From the NCBI GenBank assembly GCA_010279815.1, contig QEOQ01000242.1:608475-672474 (forward strand): a DNA stretch of 64,000 bases, in the 5' to 3' direction. The translations under genes and the position numbers were made by a program. Shown here piece after piece: positions 23,260 through 36,000 of the stretch (its first letter is position 1; each line of letters begins with the position of its first letter). A model generated the notes under the pieces. That model had not been told where the DNA came from and did no database searches. It saw only the letters and a list, made by a program, of their open reading frames with translations. This stretch comes from Brachionus plicatilis (lineage: Eukaryota > Rotifera > Eurotatoria > Ploima > Brachionidae).

Positions 23260-23900
23260 TTAGTCGACTGCAAATATTTTGGGTTTGCAGGCGTCAACAA
23301 TTTTGCTCCATTTCATCCTGTTTCTTGCTGCTGATTTAATTTCGTCGACTGTTGTCGGTATCTCACTGTTGATTAATTTGCCTATGTATGGTGGGTAGAG
23401 TGGTTTTGGTCTACCACACTTTCTTCGCCTATGTCTTTCTATTGCTTGATAGAATAGGTCTTTGTTGATCAAGTCGTGCTCTTTTTTGCGCAAACTATGA
23501 CCAACGTATCGAAGTTGTCTCTGTTGCATTTGGAAGTCTAAAGGGTCTTTTCCGATCTTGTTATAAATTTCCGACTTTGTCCAAGCGTTTAATATTGAGC
23601 ATTCCTCTTTATACTTTGCTTGAGCATTTCTGTAAATGTCCAACTTTCGCAACCTTACTTTAGTGTTGATAGGCATGCAGTTTGTAAATAATTTGTTTTA
23701 AGGCGAATGGAAAGAGTCTTTGAGCGAAATATATCTTTTATTTTCAAGAAGCTGACCCTTTCTTATGCTGCATAACACCTGTTGCAATGTTGAAGACGCT
23801 TGTAAACCCACCTTCATTTGTTGATTTCGGAATCATAGATGGTTTTTGCGTGATCCGGATGATTAGCCCTGGGTATAATCAATAAAACAGAGCTCATAAA
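23260..23900 (-). pseudogene. LINE C-terminal fragment, different family
   Basis: The 138-residue frame contains AWTKSEIYNKIGKDPLDFQM then RQLRYVGHSLRKKEHDLI, the RxLRxxGHxxR block seen at the C-terminus of many RTE/Jockey-like LINE proteins. Upstream, broken by stops, FLKIKDIFRSKTLSIRLKTN and LSTLK-stop-GCES correspond to the LSTLLYGCESW block. No catalytic RT core remains. It is distinct in sequence from the LINE at 21824-22876. Confidence 0.75.
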
Positions 23901-24071
23901 TTTAATTTAAAGATCAAGTATGTCATTTAAGAGCACAAATTAGTTAAGAGCACTTCTCAGTTAGTTTGTTTAAAAAAATTAAATATATAAGGAAAATTGG
24001 AAATTAAGTAGATGAATATGTCTATTTTACTTAAAAAATTATTTGTGTAACCAATTATTATCTTTTTTGGT

Positions 24072-24885
24072 TTAAAAAAATTGTTTCAGTTCATTTATTC
24101 TATGGATTGATTTTGAGTTAATCACTTGTTTATTTGCATCTTGTTGCTCTTCAATTTCTTTATCACTCTCTTGCTCTACTGGATTGTTTGTTGCCATTGA
24201 ATCGACGATTTCTGCCTCTGAGAGCAATCTGCGCGCAGCCAAGTTGCTATCGATTAACACATAGGCGAATTTATCGAAATCGAGTTTCTTCTCAAAGGAT
24301 GCAATTTCTTTATACTGATCCTCTTTGTTCTTGCACAGTTCGTCTAAATCGAATAAAAAATTGAAGCCTGCTTTTCTAAAACAATTTCTTATGGTTGATG
24401 GAGAAACACCGTCCCACGCGCGTTTAATTTTGTAAATCGAAGAAAGGATATCTATTGTTGGTATCTCAGAGCCGTGCTCTATGGCATGCAAATTTTCTCT
24501 TGCACTATCTGTCCGATATCTTGACTTCAAGAGAGATACATTTTCTCTTTTTGCAAACTTACTTTTCATTCATTTTTATCAATTAGAATTTTTAGATAAA
24601 CAATAATAAGTAATTGTCAAGTATTTATTTACTATTTTTTATTATCAAGGTATTAATTAACTGATGTCATTTTTTTAAAATTCGTTATATAAAGGTTTTT
24701 TTCTTAAGAAAATTATTACTCGGTTTTTTTTTATTAGTTCGTTATATCAGGATTTCGTTATAAAGATGTTGGTTGTATCAAAGAAAATTAGCAATCTTTT
24801 CCTTTTTAAAAATCGGTTCCCGGATTCTTTTTTGTAATATAAAGGATTTCGTTTTATGTGGGTTCGTTATACGGAGGATCGACTG
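24072..24885 (-). mobile_element. pogo/Tigger element, internally deleted
   Basis: A 165-residue frame (24072-24569) starts MKSKFAKRENVSLLKSRYR, the same start as the relic at 10038. It jumps directly to a C-terminal DDE-transposase region: IDILSSIYKIKRAWDGVSPS then TIRNCFRKAGF, plus an acidic tail. The helix-turn-helix remainder and the catalytic D residues are absent. The 5' terminus GTTCGTTATACGGAGGATCG then ACTG at 24862-24885 is followed by TA (24886-24887). The non-coding leader contains several inverted CGTTATA words. The opposite terminus is not found, so the element is truncated at low coordinates. Confidence 0.8.
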
Positions 24886-24949
24886 TACTAGGTTTTGCTT
24901 ATAGATTAAAATTAGTGAATTTTGATAAAAAAGGTATATTCCTATAAGC

Positions 24950-25078
24950 AACAAGCGTAAAAGAGGACATCTTATCAAAACGAAATCTTCACTTGAGTTT
25001 CAACAGTCTGAGTTAGTTCCCAACAGAGAAATTGGTACTGAATCACTTGATGATGATGAAAAAGCGCATGATGATTAA
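24950..25078 (+). pseudogene. Transposase C-terminal tail (KRKRGHL type)
   Basis: An open stretch reads NKRKRGHLIKTKSSLEFQQS and ends with LDDDEKAHDD and a stop. A basic AT-hook-like patch followed by an acidic end resembles C-termini of MULE-like transposases. A similar tail in minus orientation is at 50765-50895. Upstream coding sequence is missing. Confidence 0.35.
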
Positions 25079-25079
25079 T

Positions 25080-28000
25080 TTTTTTTTTGATTATTTTTTA
25101 CTTAATTAGTGAAAAAAAATATAATAAAGTTTTGATTTAATTAAATTAGTAATATTTCTTCTTTTTTTGTTATATTTTTTTAATTTTTGTGTTTTTTTTC
25201 AGGAATTAATTTTAAAAACTGAATTAGTTAATTGTTTATTGATTTTGTTATTTTTTTTACTGAATTAGTGAAGATTTTTACCGAATTTGGAGATAAATAT
25301 TATTAATGCTCAATATATTAGAGCACGATTGAATTATAATGGAGCTTAATTAAATTAAATTTTTGAGCACAAATGAAATTATTTGTGATCTATAAGTTGT
25401 GACGTCACTTAAATCTTAACAATTCAAATTTTAATCTGAAAAATTTTAAACAGCCCACCATTTGACAGAAAAAGAAAAATTTCAATCAAAGTCTAGCGAA
25501 ATTGTTCTAAAAAAATGGTCTCAGTATAATAAAATAAATAAAATATGAACCGATAAATTTAGAATACAAGTCACAGAGATAAATAAAACAGAAAAGCTTA
25601 ACTTTAAAAAAATAAAAAAAGGTTAAATATTTTCTATTTTTTATGGTTGAGAGTATTTAACAAAAAATATTTGAAATTTTTTGCTTAGTCCTCTTATTTT
25701 AGGCAAATAGCATGTTTTCTTTTTTTAAGTTTACCGAATTAAATAAATTGCCTTTGGTGACGAATATAAGAAAAATAAAAAATTCTTTAGTTTTGTTTGT
25801 TGACTTGAGTTAAAAACATTCTAATTCAGTCTAAAACTGAGAAAAAACGAGATCTTTATATCAAAAAACTTAAAGGTTATAATTTTAAAGCCCAAAAGAT
25901 AAATTGGAATACGATCCTAAGTAAGAAACTGGTAAGATCTTAAAAAGAAACAGTTCAGGATACAGATAAAATCATGAAACAAACCATAGACATTATATTA
26001 AAAGTCAAATATAAATCAGGATGCACCAATTTTTCATTAATTTAAAAATTTAAAGGCCTCTTCTAGAATAGAATTGAAACAAATTTCGATTTTGAGTATC
26101 TAAAATTCCATCTGAAAATTAAATTTTTTACATTACGAATGTAAAAAAAACTAGTCATAACTTTAAATCTTTTTCTAATTGATCTATAAAATATTACGGT
26201 AAATTGTCCTTTCAACGTTAATCATTTTTTTAAAATATTTCGATTAGCTCTCAAAATAAATATATTGATATAAAAAAATAAAAAAAAATGCATATATTAT
26301 TAATTGGCGCATTAAATTGACTATAAATTTGTTGAGTTTTTCTTACTGAAAAAAAATGGTTAAAAATTTTTTGAAAATTGATTTAAAAAAGCAATTTTTT
26401 AAATTAATAATAGAGTTATCAAAAAAATATTATTCTGCAGTCATTTCTTAGTTTTTGTGTCAAATGGCTAGCTACTAATTAGTCAATAAGCTCATTCCTT
26501 TTTACATAAAATCCATAGATTGAGAAAGTTCAGTATGGAGCCTCAAGATTGGATTATGACAAAACTTTGGTATGAAACAAGGCTGAAGAAAATTGGTATA
26601 ACAACATTGAAAATGAGAAGAAAGAGAAGAGATATGATTCAGCTATTAAAATTATTATATTAGATTGAAGTGGTTAGCATCGCTCTGGAACAGTTTAAAA
26701 GAACAAAAAGTTAATTCAAAAACAGTGAAAAATTTTTAAATGAACTTAGACAAAGATTTTTAATAAAAAAAATTCAGTTTTATTATTTAAATATTTAAAA
26801 ACAAATGTCAAGCACACTCGTTAGTCCTTTTATTTAGCCTTGAAGTACAACGTTCCTTGATTTAACTTTATATAATTTTGTTTATTTTTTTTAATAGTTA
26901 TTTATAACGAGCAAAAGCTCCTACGAATTTAAAAAAAATTAAATTTTTAAAAATGTCCTCTTTTCTATTGAGAAAAAAAATATATAAATATTTACTTTAG
27001 TTTTCATTTTAGATAAAAAAGTGCCATTGTTAAGGATAAGAATCAATTAATTTGAAAAAAATGGATTAAATCTAATCTAATAGAAAAATAAATTCTAACA
27101 ACAATTAATAACAATAACAATAAAACAATAATTTTTAACACACAAAGTTAACAATCAAGTTGGCAATCAAAAATTTTAGCCTCCAAATTATATGGTTAGA
27201 AGCGTACAAACTAACATGAACATGGTATACAAAACAGGGATAATTACATCAATTTATAAAAATAAAATTAATTTATTTCTTGTTGTTACTAAAATTGATA
27301 TTAAAATTGACATGAAATAAAATTTTTTATAAAATAAATAAAAAAAGCGACGAATATTTAAAAAACATATAAAATGTGAATCTAGAAAACAACAACATAA
27401 AGCAAAATTTTTAAATTTTAATCTTTGAAAAAGTGAACTAAAACAAAAATTCATAAATTATTATTTAAAAATAGAAAAAAATCACTTGACACGAATCAGA
27501 GATCAAATAATTTAAAGAATTATTATTTATTTTTGAAACATAAAAATAAAGCCAAAGAAATCTCATTACAGTATACTTACTTATCCTAAGCCCTTGAGTC
27601 CTAGAAGTAAAATCAGTGGCAAGTTTTTGATAGCTGGTTCTACGGTTTTTTTCTAATCTCCTTGGAAGTGTAATTTTTTCATTATAAATATTTAAAAGTT
27701 GATTTTATTTTTATGCCGAGTGTCATATATCAAATTTTAGAGAATAAAAAAATTCTACAAATCAATGTTTTAATTTTTTTTCTTTTGCACTCAAATTTTT
27801 GTCAAATACAAAAAATAAACAATTTGAGATAAATAAAATAATTAATTTCTAAATTTTTGCAACATACATATTGTTCTAAAAAATGCTGGTGTTACATTTA
27901 ATTAACACTTGGTATCAAAAATAATAAAATCCACTAATCATAAAAAGAGAGGAAAGGCTCTAAAACAACTTGGCCTGTGTGAATGTATCTAAAATTGCAT

Positions 28001-29640
28001 ACTGACTCTTAGATATGCCTGGATGTGAAGTTGGCGAGGACCTTAGAATTTTTATGGCAACTCATTATTTTAGTAGAACAACTGATTTGACCGGAAAATT
28101 TAATCCGTATTGTCTTTCATTGTTTAAAGTTTAAACATGAAGATTATAGGGATAATGAATTTACTTTTAAATCCCTGATTTTAAATCAAGTTCAGTTTTA
28201 AATGGCTCTATAAAATAAAGGAAAAACTAATTTTTACTGAAAATATTGTTAAATTTTTAATCAAACATAATTGTTTAAAATATTTCAAAACTAATTTTTT
28301 TTTTCTAATTATGATTTCTAAGTCTTAAACCAATAAATAAAAAAGAACTTTTAATAAAAAAATTTATCCCTAAAAAAAAAATATTTGATACCTTTAAGAA
28401 TAGGGTCCAAAAATAATAAATTGCAAACTTTTATTAAATAAGAAAAATAAGAACAAATTTAGTTTGAAACTGATTTTTTTGGATTGATTTTTTTTGTCTT
28501 GTTAAATTCACTTTCACTATTTTAAATTAATTTACAAATGAATCAAATAAATTAAATAGTCTTAATGAAAAATAAAAAAATTTTCAAAAACAATTTAAAT
28601 AATTATTTCTAATAGTGCACTTTTTTTCAAAATCTTTGATTTCAGCCCAGCACCATTAAGCTTGTCAAATTTTTTTAAATAAAAATTTAAGTTTTTGAAA
28701 AAGAGTGCACTAATAAAATGATCATATTAAATTAAAATTATTTGAATTAAGTTTCTAAATTTTTTTAAATATGATTAGAAATAGAAAAAAAAAATCTACT
28801 AATCTTTTAGTAGAAAATTTTTTAATCATTTAATTTGATTTTTGTTTTATGATAATTTTTAAATCTACACCATATCAAAACTTTAAAATTTGAAATTTTA
28901 ATTTTTTATTGCGTTGTAAGGTTGGGAATTTCGGATTTGACCCAACGTTGTTACAGATTTTTGAGTCTTAACGCCTCTTTCTAACAAGAAAAAGACACAA
29001 TTATAGCTAAAATAATTTCAAGAAAATTTTTTGAAAATCTTTTTATTAAATCCTTAAGGGTTTATTGAAACTGATTGATACTTACCAAAAAATGATTTTA
29101 CCCCCAACTCCCAAAAGACTATTTAATTTGTAATTGTTTCGGCTTCGAAAAAAACATCTGACTATGAACTGAATTTCCAAATTTATAAAATAAAAAAATC
29201 TTTTAAATTCTAATGAAAACTTCAAGGCAGCATTTGTCCTTAAAGTTTTCTTTTTAAAGCTGAACAAAGGGCAAAAAATTATTTTGCAAAAGAACTTAAA
29301 GCTTTGGGTGATGTTGGAAATGATTTCTTTTTTAAAATAGCTTGACAAGAATCAGAGATCAAATAATTTAGGTCCTCGTTAAACTCATCCACAAATTTAA
29401 AAAAAATAAGAACAACATCAATTCAAAACAAACTATTATGATAAAAACAATGACATTTGATTTTTTTGCAGCAGATTTATTGTGAATATAACAAGTTTGA
29501 TGTTAATTGAACTTTTTAACATTTCTTGGAATAAATTTATTAGGAATGAAATTTATTCAATACCCAATAGTTTATTTTAGACATATACTTTTTTTATCAA
29601 TAATTTAACTTCACCTGTATTTACTTAAATAAATAAAATG
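25080..29640. other. Gene-free AT-rich region
   Basis: No convincing gene is seen. A 30-bp sequence (CTTGACACGAATCAGAGATC...) at 27486-27515 recurs almost exactly at 29341-29370 (ACAAG variant). Around 26870-26950 there is a weak LINE-tail-like GAGCAAAAGCTCC. Frames at 27254-27454 and 29082-29348 are low-complexity F/K/L-rich and not credible. Confidence 0.5.
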
Positions 29641-29669
29641 CCCCAAAAAATATTGAATTTTTATTGAAA

Positions 29670-29810
29670 ATTTTACTTCGAAATAACTTTAGCTCGGTAC
29701 AGATAAGCAAATAAAAACTTTTTTTTTTATTTTATCTTATTTAAGTTTATTTTAATTTATTTTTGATTTATTTTTGATTTTCTGAAGGAGCATTAGCTCG
29801 GTACAATTAT
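29670..29810 (+). repeat. Two tandem LINE 3' ends
   Basis: CTTTAGCTCGGTACAGATAAG (from 29687) and CTGAAGGAGCATTAGCTCGG (29782-29801) are two copies of the LINE 3' motif known from 44282-44310, separated by an AT-rich 3'-UTR-like stretch. This indicates two 5'-truncated insertions in the same orientation. Confidence 0.55.
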
Positions 29811-29901
29811 TTAATACAAACATCTAAATATCTAAAAATGACTTCTTAACTAAACAAACTGATAATAAAATAATAAAAAAAATTTAATTTATTGATAAAA
29901 A

Positions 29902-31535
29902 ATGGAATTCCAACCCAAATCCATAGAATACTTTCCTGGGAATCCGTGCGAATATACACTGGTAGACGCCGAACCACTTCTTTATTGTCCAAGTGGTTGC
30001 AAAAAAAATAATAAATTTATCTGTGTTTTCTTATTAAATTAAATTGTTCAATTTGTAATAAGAAAAATATTTTTTTATTATGTTAGGGATCAATTCATTC
30101 ATTTTGTATTAATTCTATCAATTATGTTAATTTTTATTTAATAAATTACATTTCGTTTAAATTAGATATTGTCATAATTGAATTTGTGATGACTTTTATT
30201 AAATTTGTATTTGAAAAATATTAAGAGTGATTTATTTAAACCAAGTTGATATACCTAACCAAAATTCACCTCCTCAATCGAAAAATTATTTATTAAAAAA
30301 AAATAATTTGATTTATTGAAAAAAGATTGATTTTGGATCAATTCAATAATTACATGAACTTGAGATACTTGGATTTGAAATTCAAAATCTTTTCCAAATC
30401 TTTTTAAATTGGCTCAAATTCTTTTAAATATTAATTTGTCGAGTTCTTTGATAGATAGGCTTTTAGTATATGTGGCTTTGTGAGTCAAAAGAACAGACAA
30501 AATATGACGAATGAGTTATCTGAAATGACAGTGTTTTTAAATTTTAAGTGGAAAAATTGTTTCAACACACTCACAAATCGTTTCAGCTCATCTTTAAAAT
30601 CTAACAAACACACTTACTTAATAACACCCAAAAATCACTGTTCTGCACACTCAAAAATTTTTTTTCAAACTGAAAAAAAATTAAATTAATTTTTAACTTT
30701 TTCAAACTCTTAATAACTCACTTTTTTTTTGAATTTTTAAAATGTCCCATGAAAATGGTTGAGTTTAATTCAGTAAATAGAAAAGAATTTAAAATCAAGC
30801 TTTAAATTGAGCAGTAATATGAAGTAACAAGCCTCAAAGTTTGCCAAAAAAATATTTTTTTACGCGTTTGGAACCTGTTATTTATCATTTCGACAATCGT
30901 GTTGAATACCATAGAACCTGTTAAATCAGGAATCGTGCTTTTGTTAATATGTCTAAAAAGGTCGGCCAAAAAATTCTTCAAAAGCCTTAGAATATTAAAT
31001 TTATTATACTAAAATTAATAATAAAACTAAAATTTTATTTCTTTATCAATTTTATAAATAATTAAATAATTAAAAGTCTTAACAGCACACCATAAAAAGT
31101 GTGTTAAAAATTTTTCGATGAATTTTTCTGGTTCTACTAAAAATTACTAAAAAAGTCGTGTGTTAAGGGTGTTTTTTAGATTTTAAGGATGTGCTGAAAC
31201 GATTTTTGCATGTGCTAGTTAGATAGACCCATTTTAAATGATCTAAATCAATTACTTTAAAAAACTCTTTCCCTATTTTATCATTAATTTTTATTGTTTT
31301 CTTTAATCATATTTTTAAAATAATAAAAAACTTTTTATTGTCTTAATGTTTTAATCTAAAAAATAAAACTTTTTTATAAATGACCCAATTTTTTTTTTAA
31401 TTTTTAGATTTGGACTATGATTTGAAGCAATGGATACAGATATCGAGTTTGAGTTCCTGGACCAAACTCAATGCCCAAAACCGAAAAATTTCCGGGTCCC
31501 AAAACGGCAACATGTTGATTAACCTTGAAACTTAA
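29902..31535 (+). CDS. Candidate 72-residue protein, two exons
   Basis: Exon 1 (29902-29992) encodes MEFQPKSIEYFPGNPCEYTL and on to LLYCP. Exon 2 (31408-31535) follows a TTTTTTTTTAATTTTTAG acceptor and encodes LDYDLKQWIQISSLSSWTKL through GNMLINLET and a stop. Phase fits: exon 1 leaves one base, exon 2 supplies two, giving an Asn codon at the joint. AATAAA follows only 14 nt after the stop. Both exons are clearly less AT-rich than their surroundings. Weak points: the donor GTGGTT is not ideal, and the intron (1415 bp) is long and contains an inverted repeat. I do not recognise the product. It might be the 3' part of a longer gene whose upstream exons I cannot see. Confidence 0.4.
30571..31210. 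repeat. Diverged inverted repeat (MITE-like) in the intron
   Basis: AATCGTTTCAGCTCATCTTT and on (30576-30615) and the inverse of 31165-31205 (AATCGTTTCAGCACATCCTT...) pair over about 40 bp. Flanking words such as AACACACTCACAAATCG and GTGTGTTAAGGGTGTT are also inverted relatives. There is no coding capacity. It looks like an old TIR element. Confidence 0.55.
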
Positions 31536-32147
31536 ACTTGAATAATTGAATAAAACTCATATATTATTTTTCCTAGATTTATTGTATTCAAAAATTATTT
31601 AAATTAAAACCAAAGTATTTTTCAATTAATAACTTTGATTTTCGATAATGTCGAAGTCAATTATCAAAACTCTTAAAAAATAATAATTTTTTATTTATTG
31701 ATGAATTAGCCTTCTTTAAGGGGGAGTATAAGGGGGGAGTATAAATTAAAAAAAATAAAAGACAGATTTTGAAAGGAAAAAGACACAAGAAAAAATTTAG
31801 TGCTGGCGAAAATTTATTTAGTGACAAATTAATTGATGATTAATCTCTAAATATTTTCTTAAATCTAATAACCACATCCTGCAAATTTACTTCACAAGAT
31901 ATTTGATCAAAACGGTGATTCTAAAAAAGCATAAAAATAATATTTGCCGATTTAATGATCGATAAAAGGAAGTTTTCTTTAGTCTTTTTCCACTAATAGC
32001 TTGGCAAATATTTGCCCTTTCTTTTCTTTTTTGTTGACGAAAATTTCAAAAGAAATTTTGGATCTAATTAAATTGCACAATGATAAGCCCTGATGGTCAA
32101 AGACCGAGTAATTAGCTAATATTAAAATTGTTTATTCAAAAGATTAT

Positions 32148-32308
32148 TTGAAGGGGCAAGTTTTGACAAAGGTGACAAATCCTATTAGAAACATGGTCGC
32201 AGCACGTGCTAATTCTGCCTCTGGCCTATTGCATAAGTGGACGCGTTCGGCAACATTTTCTACGAGGAAGTTTGTCCAGAGCAGAGAGTCAAACAATTGT
32301 GACTGACG
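32148..32308 (+). other. Less AT-rich island with open frame; possible exon or regulatory block
   Basis: The plus strand is open here, including an ATG at 32196 followed by VAARANSASGLLHKWTRSAT and FSTRKFV. This looks like a mitochondrial presequence (basic, hydroxylated, no acidic residues) but then stops. The minus strand is also open (71 residues). The palindrome GCAAATATTTGC occurs on both sides (about 32003 and 32368). It could be a first exon, or a conserved regulatory element of the homeobox gene 5 kb downstream. Confidence 0.25.
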
Positions 32309-32946
32309 AGCAAAAATTAAAGTTAGATTAATATCAAGGAAAACTAGACTTACAAACAAAGCAAAAGCAAATATTTGCTATCTAAATTACAATTTGAACC
32401 CAAATTGCATGGACTAGAAAATAAAAAAGATTTCATTGAATTAATACTTTACTCTAATTAGCTTCTAGCGATACACTTTATTTCAAGTTAATACTTTTTT
32501 CTCAAAACTAGATATTTACTCTAGTGGTAATTGGAGTTTTATCTCTTCATCTTATGTCATTGTTTATATTCTAAGTCTCTAAATTTTTTGCGTAATTTTT
32601 CCTCATTACTTTACTAATCATGGCAATTAATTAGAGCAAAATTATTAAATTAGAATTTTTTTTTATTTGTGTATTTTGTCAACTTGAGCAAGGTTTTGGC
32701 TTTGGCTCGGTCAAGAGTACGATTAGAATAAAAAAAATTTTCTTACACAATTTTTCTAGTTTACAACTTGTTCAAAATTCAATTAAAAATTTCGTTTATC
32801 TAAAATTAGTTGTTGGAAAAAAATCAAATCTTTAAAACAAACAAATTAACTTGTAGAAAAATTTAGTCAAAATTAAATACTTGAAGTGAATTTTTATTTT
32901 TTTTATTTTTAGATTTGTTTCTAGATTAGACTAATTGTTTTTAAGA

Positions 32947-33056
32947 GTGATCAAAATTTGGCAAGCATTGATCCTGCAAACCGAGTTGAGCATGGTCAGA
33001 AACTAGCTTTGGCCACTCACTTTCCCATGCTACACAACGCCACTGCCAAATAACAA
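32947..33056 (+). other. Second less AT-rich island with open frame
   Basis: After AG-type acceptors (TTTTTAG and CTAG near 32911-32923) the plus strand reads SDQNLASIDPANRVEHGQKL then ALATHFPMLHNATAK and a stop. The minus strand is open as well. Base composition stands out from the surrounding desert. I cannot join it convincingly to the block at 32148-32308, so it remains an unassigned exon or regulatory candidate. Confidence 0.25.
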
Positions 33057-33059
33057 ATT

Positions 33060-36000
33060 TAAATCTAAATTGATCGATATTAAATTCTCATGCCGAGATA
33101 ACAATCTGCAGAGATTAATCTTGACGAGAATTTAAGAGAAAGTTTTGTTGGTAATGGACTAGCTTAGGGGTTCAAGTTAAGAGATGAATAAAAACTTTGT
33201 TTTTTTTTTTTTTTTAATCTATTAATAATTCAATAAAAAAGCAAAAATCCTTTTAAGTAAATTTTAATTTTTTTCCGTGATCAACAAGAAGTAAAAATTG
33301 CTTAAAAAGTTTGTTTTCTTTTTATTTTATTTTAGCAGAAGATCATGTGGGCTTACTGAATCAAGAAGCTAAATTTAATAGCCTTTTTCATGCATTATTT
33401 AAAATTATATTAAAATTTGGTAAATATTTTAATTTTTGCCAATAGGCACCTTACGATTTTTAATATTTTTTTTACAGCCAAGATCGATTGACGTCATTTT
33501 AGTCTTAAAATTGTTTTTAGATTTTATAAATAATAAAAATAATTTAATTTAATTTTAATTTGTTAAGCGTGCCGACTTAAAAAATTCAAAAGAATTTATT
33601 ATTAAGATATTCTAGTTTATTTAGAAATAAGTTTTTTCAAGATTCTTTTAACAATAAACTATTGTTGAATTCTGACATTAAAGTTTTTCAATAAGATAAG
33701 TATCTTTTTTTATTCGTATTAAATAAAAAAAAAACATATTATTATAAAATACCAACGAAAAAAAAGAAATTTTTTTTTCAGGTAACGAAAACCTCTTTTT
33801 TCAGTCTGTGCGGTTAAAATTGAAAAAAATATATAAACTAAATAAAAAATCAATTATTTAAATTTTTTTTCTGGTTGATAGGTAGATAATCGTCAATTAA
33901 AAAACAGATCATTTTATAAAAAAGATAATAGATTTATTATTTTAATATATATTTTAATTAATTTTGAAATTATTAGAATTAAAATAAATTTCATTTATTT
34001 TAAAAGTGACACGGGACAGAAATTTCAATGTATCTTTCGAATATTTTGATTTTCTTTCACATTTTATTTTTATTTTTTAAATAATTTTGAAAGTTTGGAA
34101 AAAAATAAATTTTTAGTTAGACACTTTTAACAACGATTCTAAATGAATTTTTTAAAGATTTTATCTGAAATAAAAAATAACATAATTTTATTTAGAATCA
34201 GATTCAGAAGTGAAATCAAAAACTAGATATTATAGATTTGGGGTATTTAGGTGGTATTCGATTTTAGGAAGAATTTTAACAGTCTAAATAAAAAAAAAAA
34301 TTGATTATTTAGATCGATGGTCTAAGAAAAAGGTTAATCTGTAATTTTGAGTGTCAACAGAATTGAATTTAAGAGACAAGTATTTAATTTGTGAAATTTA
34401 ATTGCATGCACTTGAGTTAAAAATTTTGATTGGAAAAATTAAGAAAAAAAGCTAGTTATTCGAATCCAGTTTTAGAAGAATTTAAAAAATTTCTCTTTTA
34501 ATTTAAAGAAAAATATTATTTTAGTTTTGATGTTTTTCTTTTTGTTTTTCTTATTCGTTTGTGTTGCTGGTTTTGTTGGCCTTTACCGTAAATTAATTTG
34601 TCCATAAGCTATTAGTTTTGGTTTAAATTTTTATATGTTTTCTTAACTATCAGGTTAGCTCTTAAGACGAAGACACTCATGTGCGCACTATTCCCACGGA
34701 TTTAGCGATTTAGAAAATTTCCACTGATTCGTTTAATTAATTAATTATTTACTCGTCCAAGCAATAAATAAAAAGGTAAAGCTAAACAATAAATAGTTTT
34801 TTTTTCTCTTTTTCTCCTAGTTAAATAAACTTTGTTATTAAGTGGAAATTTTCGAATTTAAAATTTCATTTAATTAATCAAATTTTTCGAGTTGTTGTTG
34901 TGATTAAATTGGCTTTTAATTTTGTTTTTTTTTTTAATTTCTTTTATGCCTAATCGTTTCCAGGGTGCAGCCCGTGACTCACTTTTACTTTGTGTTATTT
35001 TTGTTGTCAAATATTTTAATAATAATTTAGATCTATTAATTTTTGACTATTTTTTTAAATTTTATTTACTGAACAAAGTTGAACTAATTTTTTTTTTACA
35101 TTTTGTTTTAGGCTGACGATTTTTTTACAATAGAAAAAATTGTCGATAATTTTTGAATTATTCTAAAAGAGTCTTTCATAAATATTTACGAACAAACATT
35201 TTAAACATTTAATATCTATTTACAAAGCAATTTATTTTTATTTATTTGATAAAATTTTGAAATTAAATTTAAGTGTCCTAGGCCATTAGTGAAGTCAGTA
35301 GAACTTAAATTAAGATTATCAAGAAAAATAGTTTTTTTTCTAATTTTTAAAAAATTCTAGTTATTTGAATAATCTAAAATGGAATGCGTGCTTTAATTGG
35401 TGTTAAGTCTCTTTATCGCTAAAAAGATTTTAAATGTTTAAAGAAATTTCAATCAAAAGCAGCAAAGCTTGGTTTAGAGCAAAGAAAAATATAAATCATC
35501 ATTTAATTTTTTTTTTAAAAACACCACAAGTTCGATTTAGAATTAAAAAAAAAATAATTATAAAAATAATTTTTTTAAAGTTAATTTTTCAGTTATCTTT
35601 TCTAATTTTATATAGGATTTTTAAATTATTTTTTTAAGTTTTTAAGTTTTTAAAATTTTTAATTTTTAATAAACGAGTTTTGTATTTTTTTCTTTAATAA
35701 TTTAAAATTCAAAAAGATAAAAAATTGATTTTACTTTTTTTTTTTAAATTAATTTAAACTTTATAGATCAAGCTGGAAAATTTTAATTTTAATAATAAGA
35801 ATTTAAAAATCTCCTGTGTTAGGTGGTCAGTACTTTACGCATAGTCACATGGTTACATAATTTTAAATTAATTTTTAAATCATATTTTTTAATCTTTTAT
35901 AAATTAAAAATTGTAAAATTTTAAAACTATTTAAAAAATATTTTTTTAAACTTGTTTCTTGTCAGCATTTGCGTTCTGAGTCTCTAAATTGAAAAAATTG

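Noticed and set aside
23076..23300. 74-residue minus frame with QVQVLGFGKSFSFGLSSSFS
   Set aside because: Lies between two dead LINE fragments and has no domain or supporting signal.
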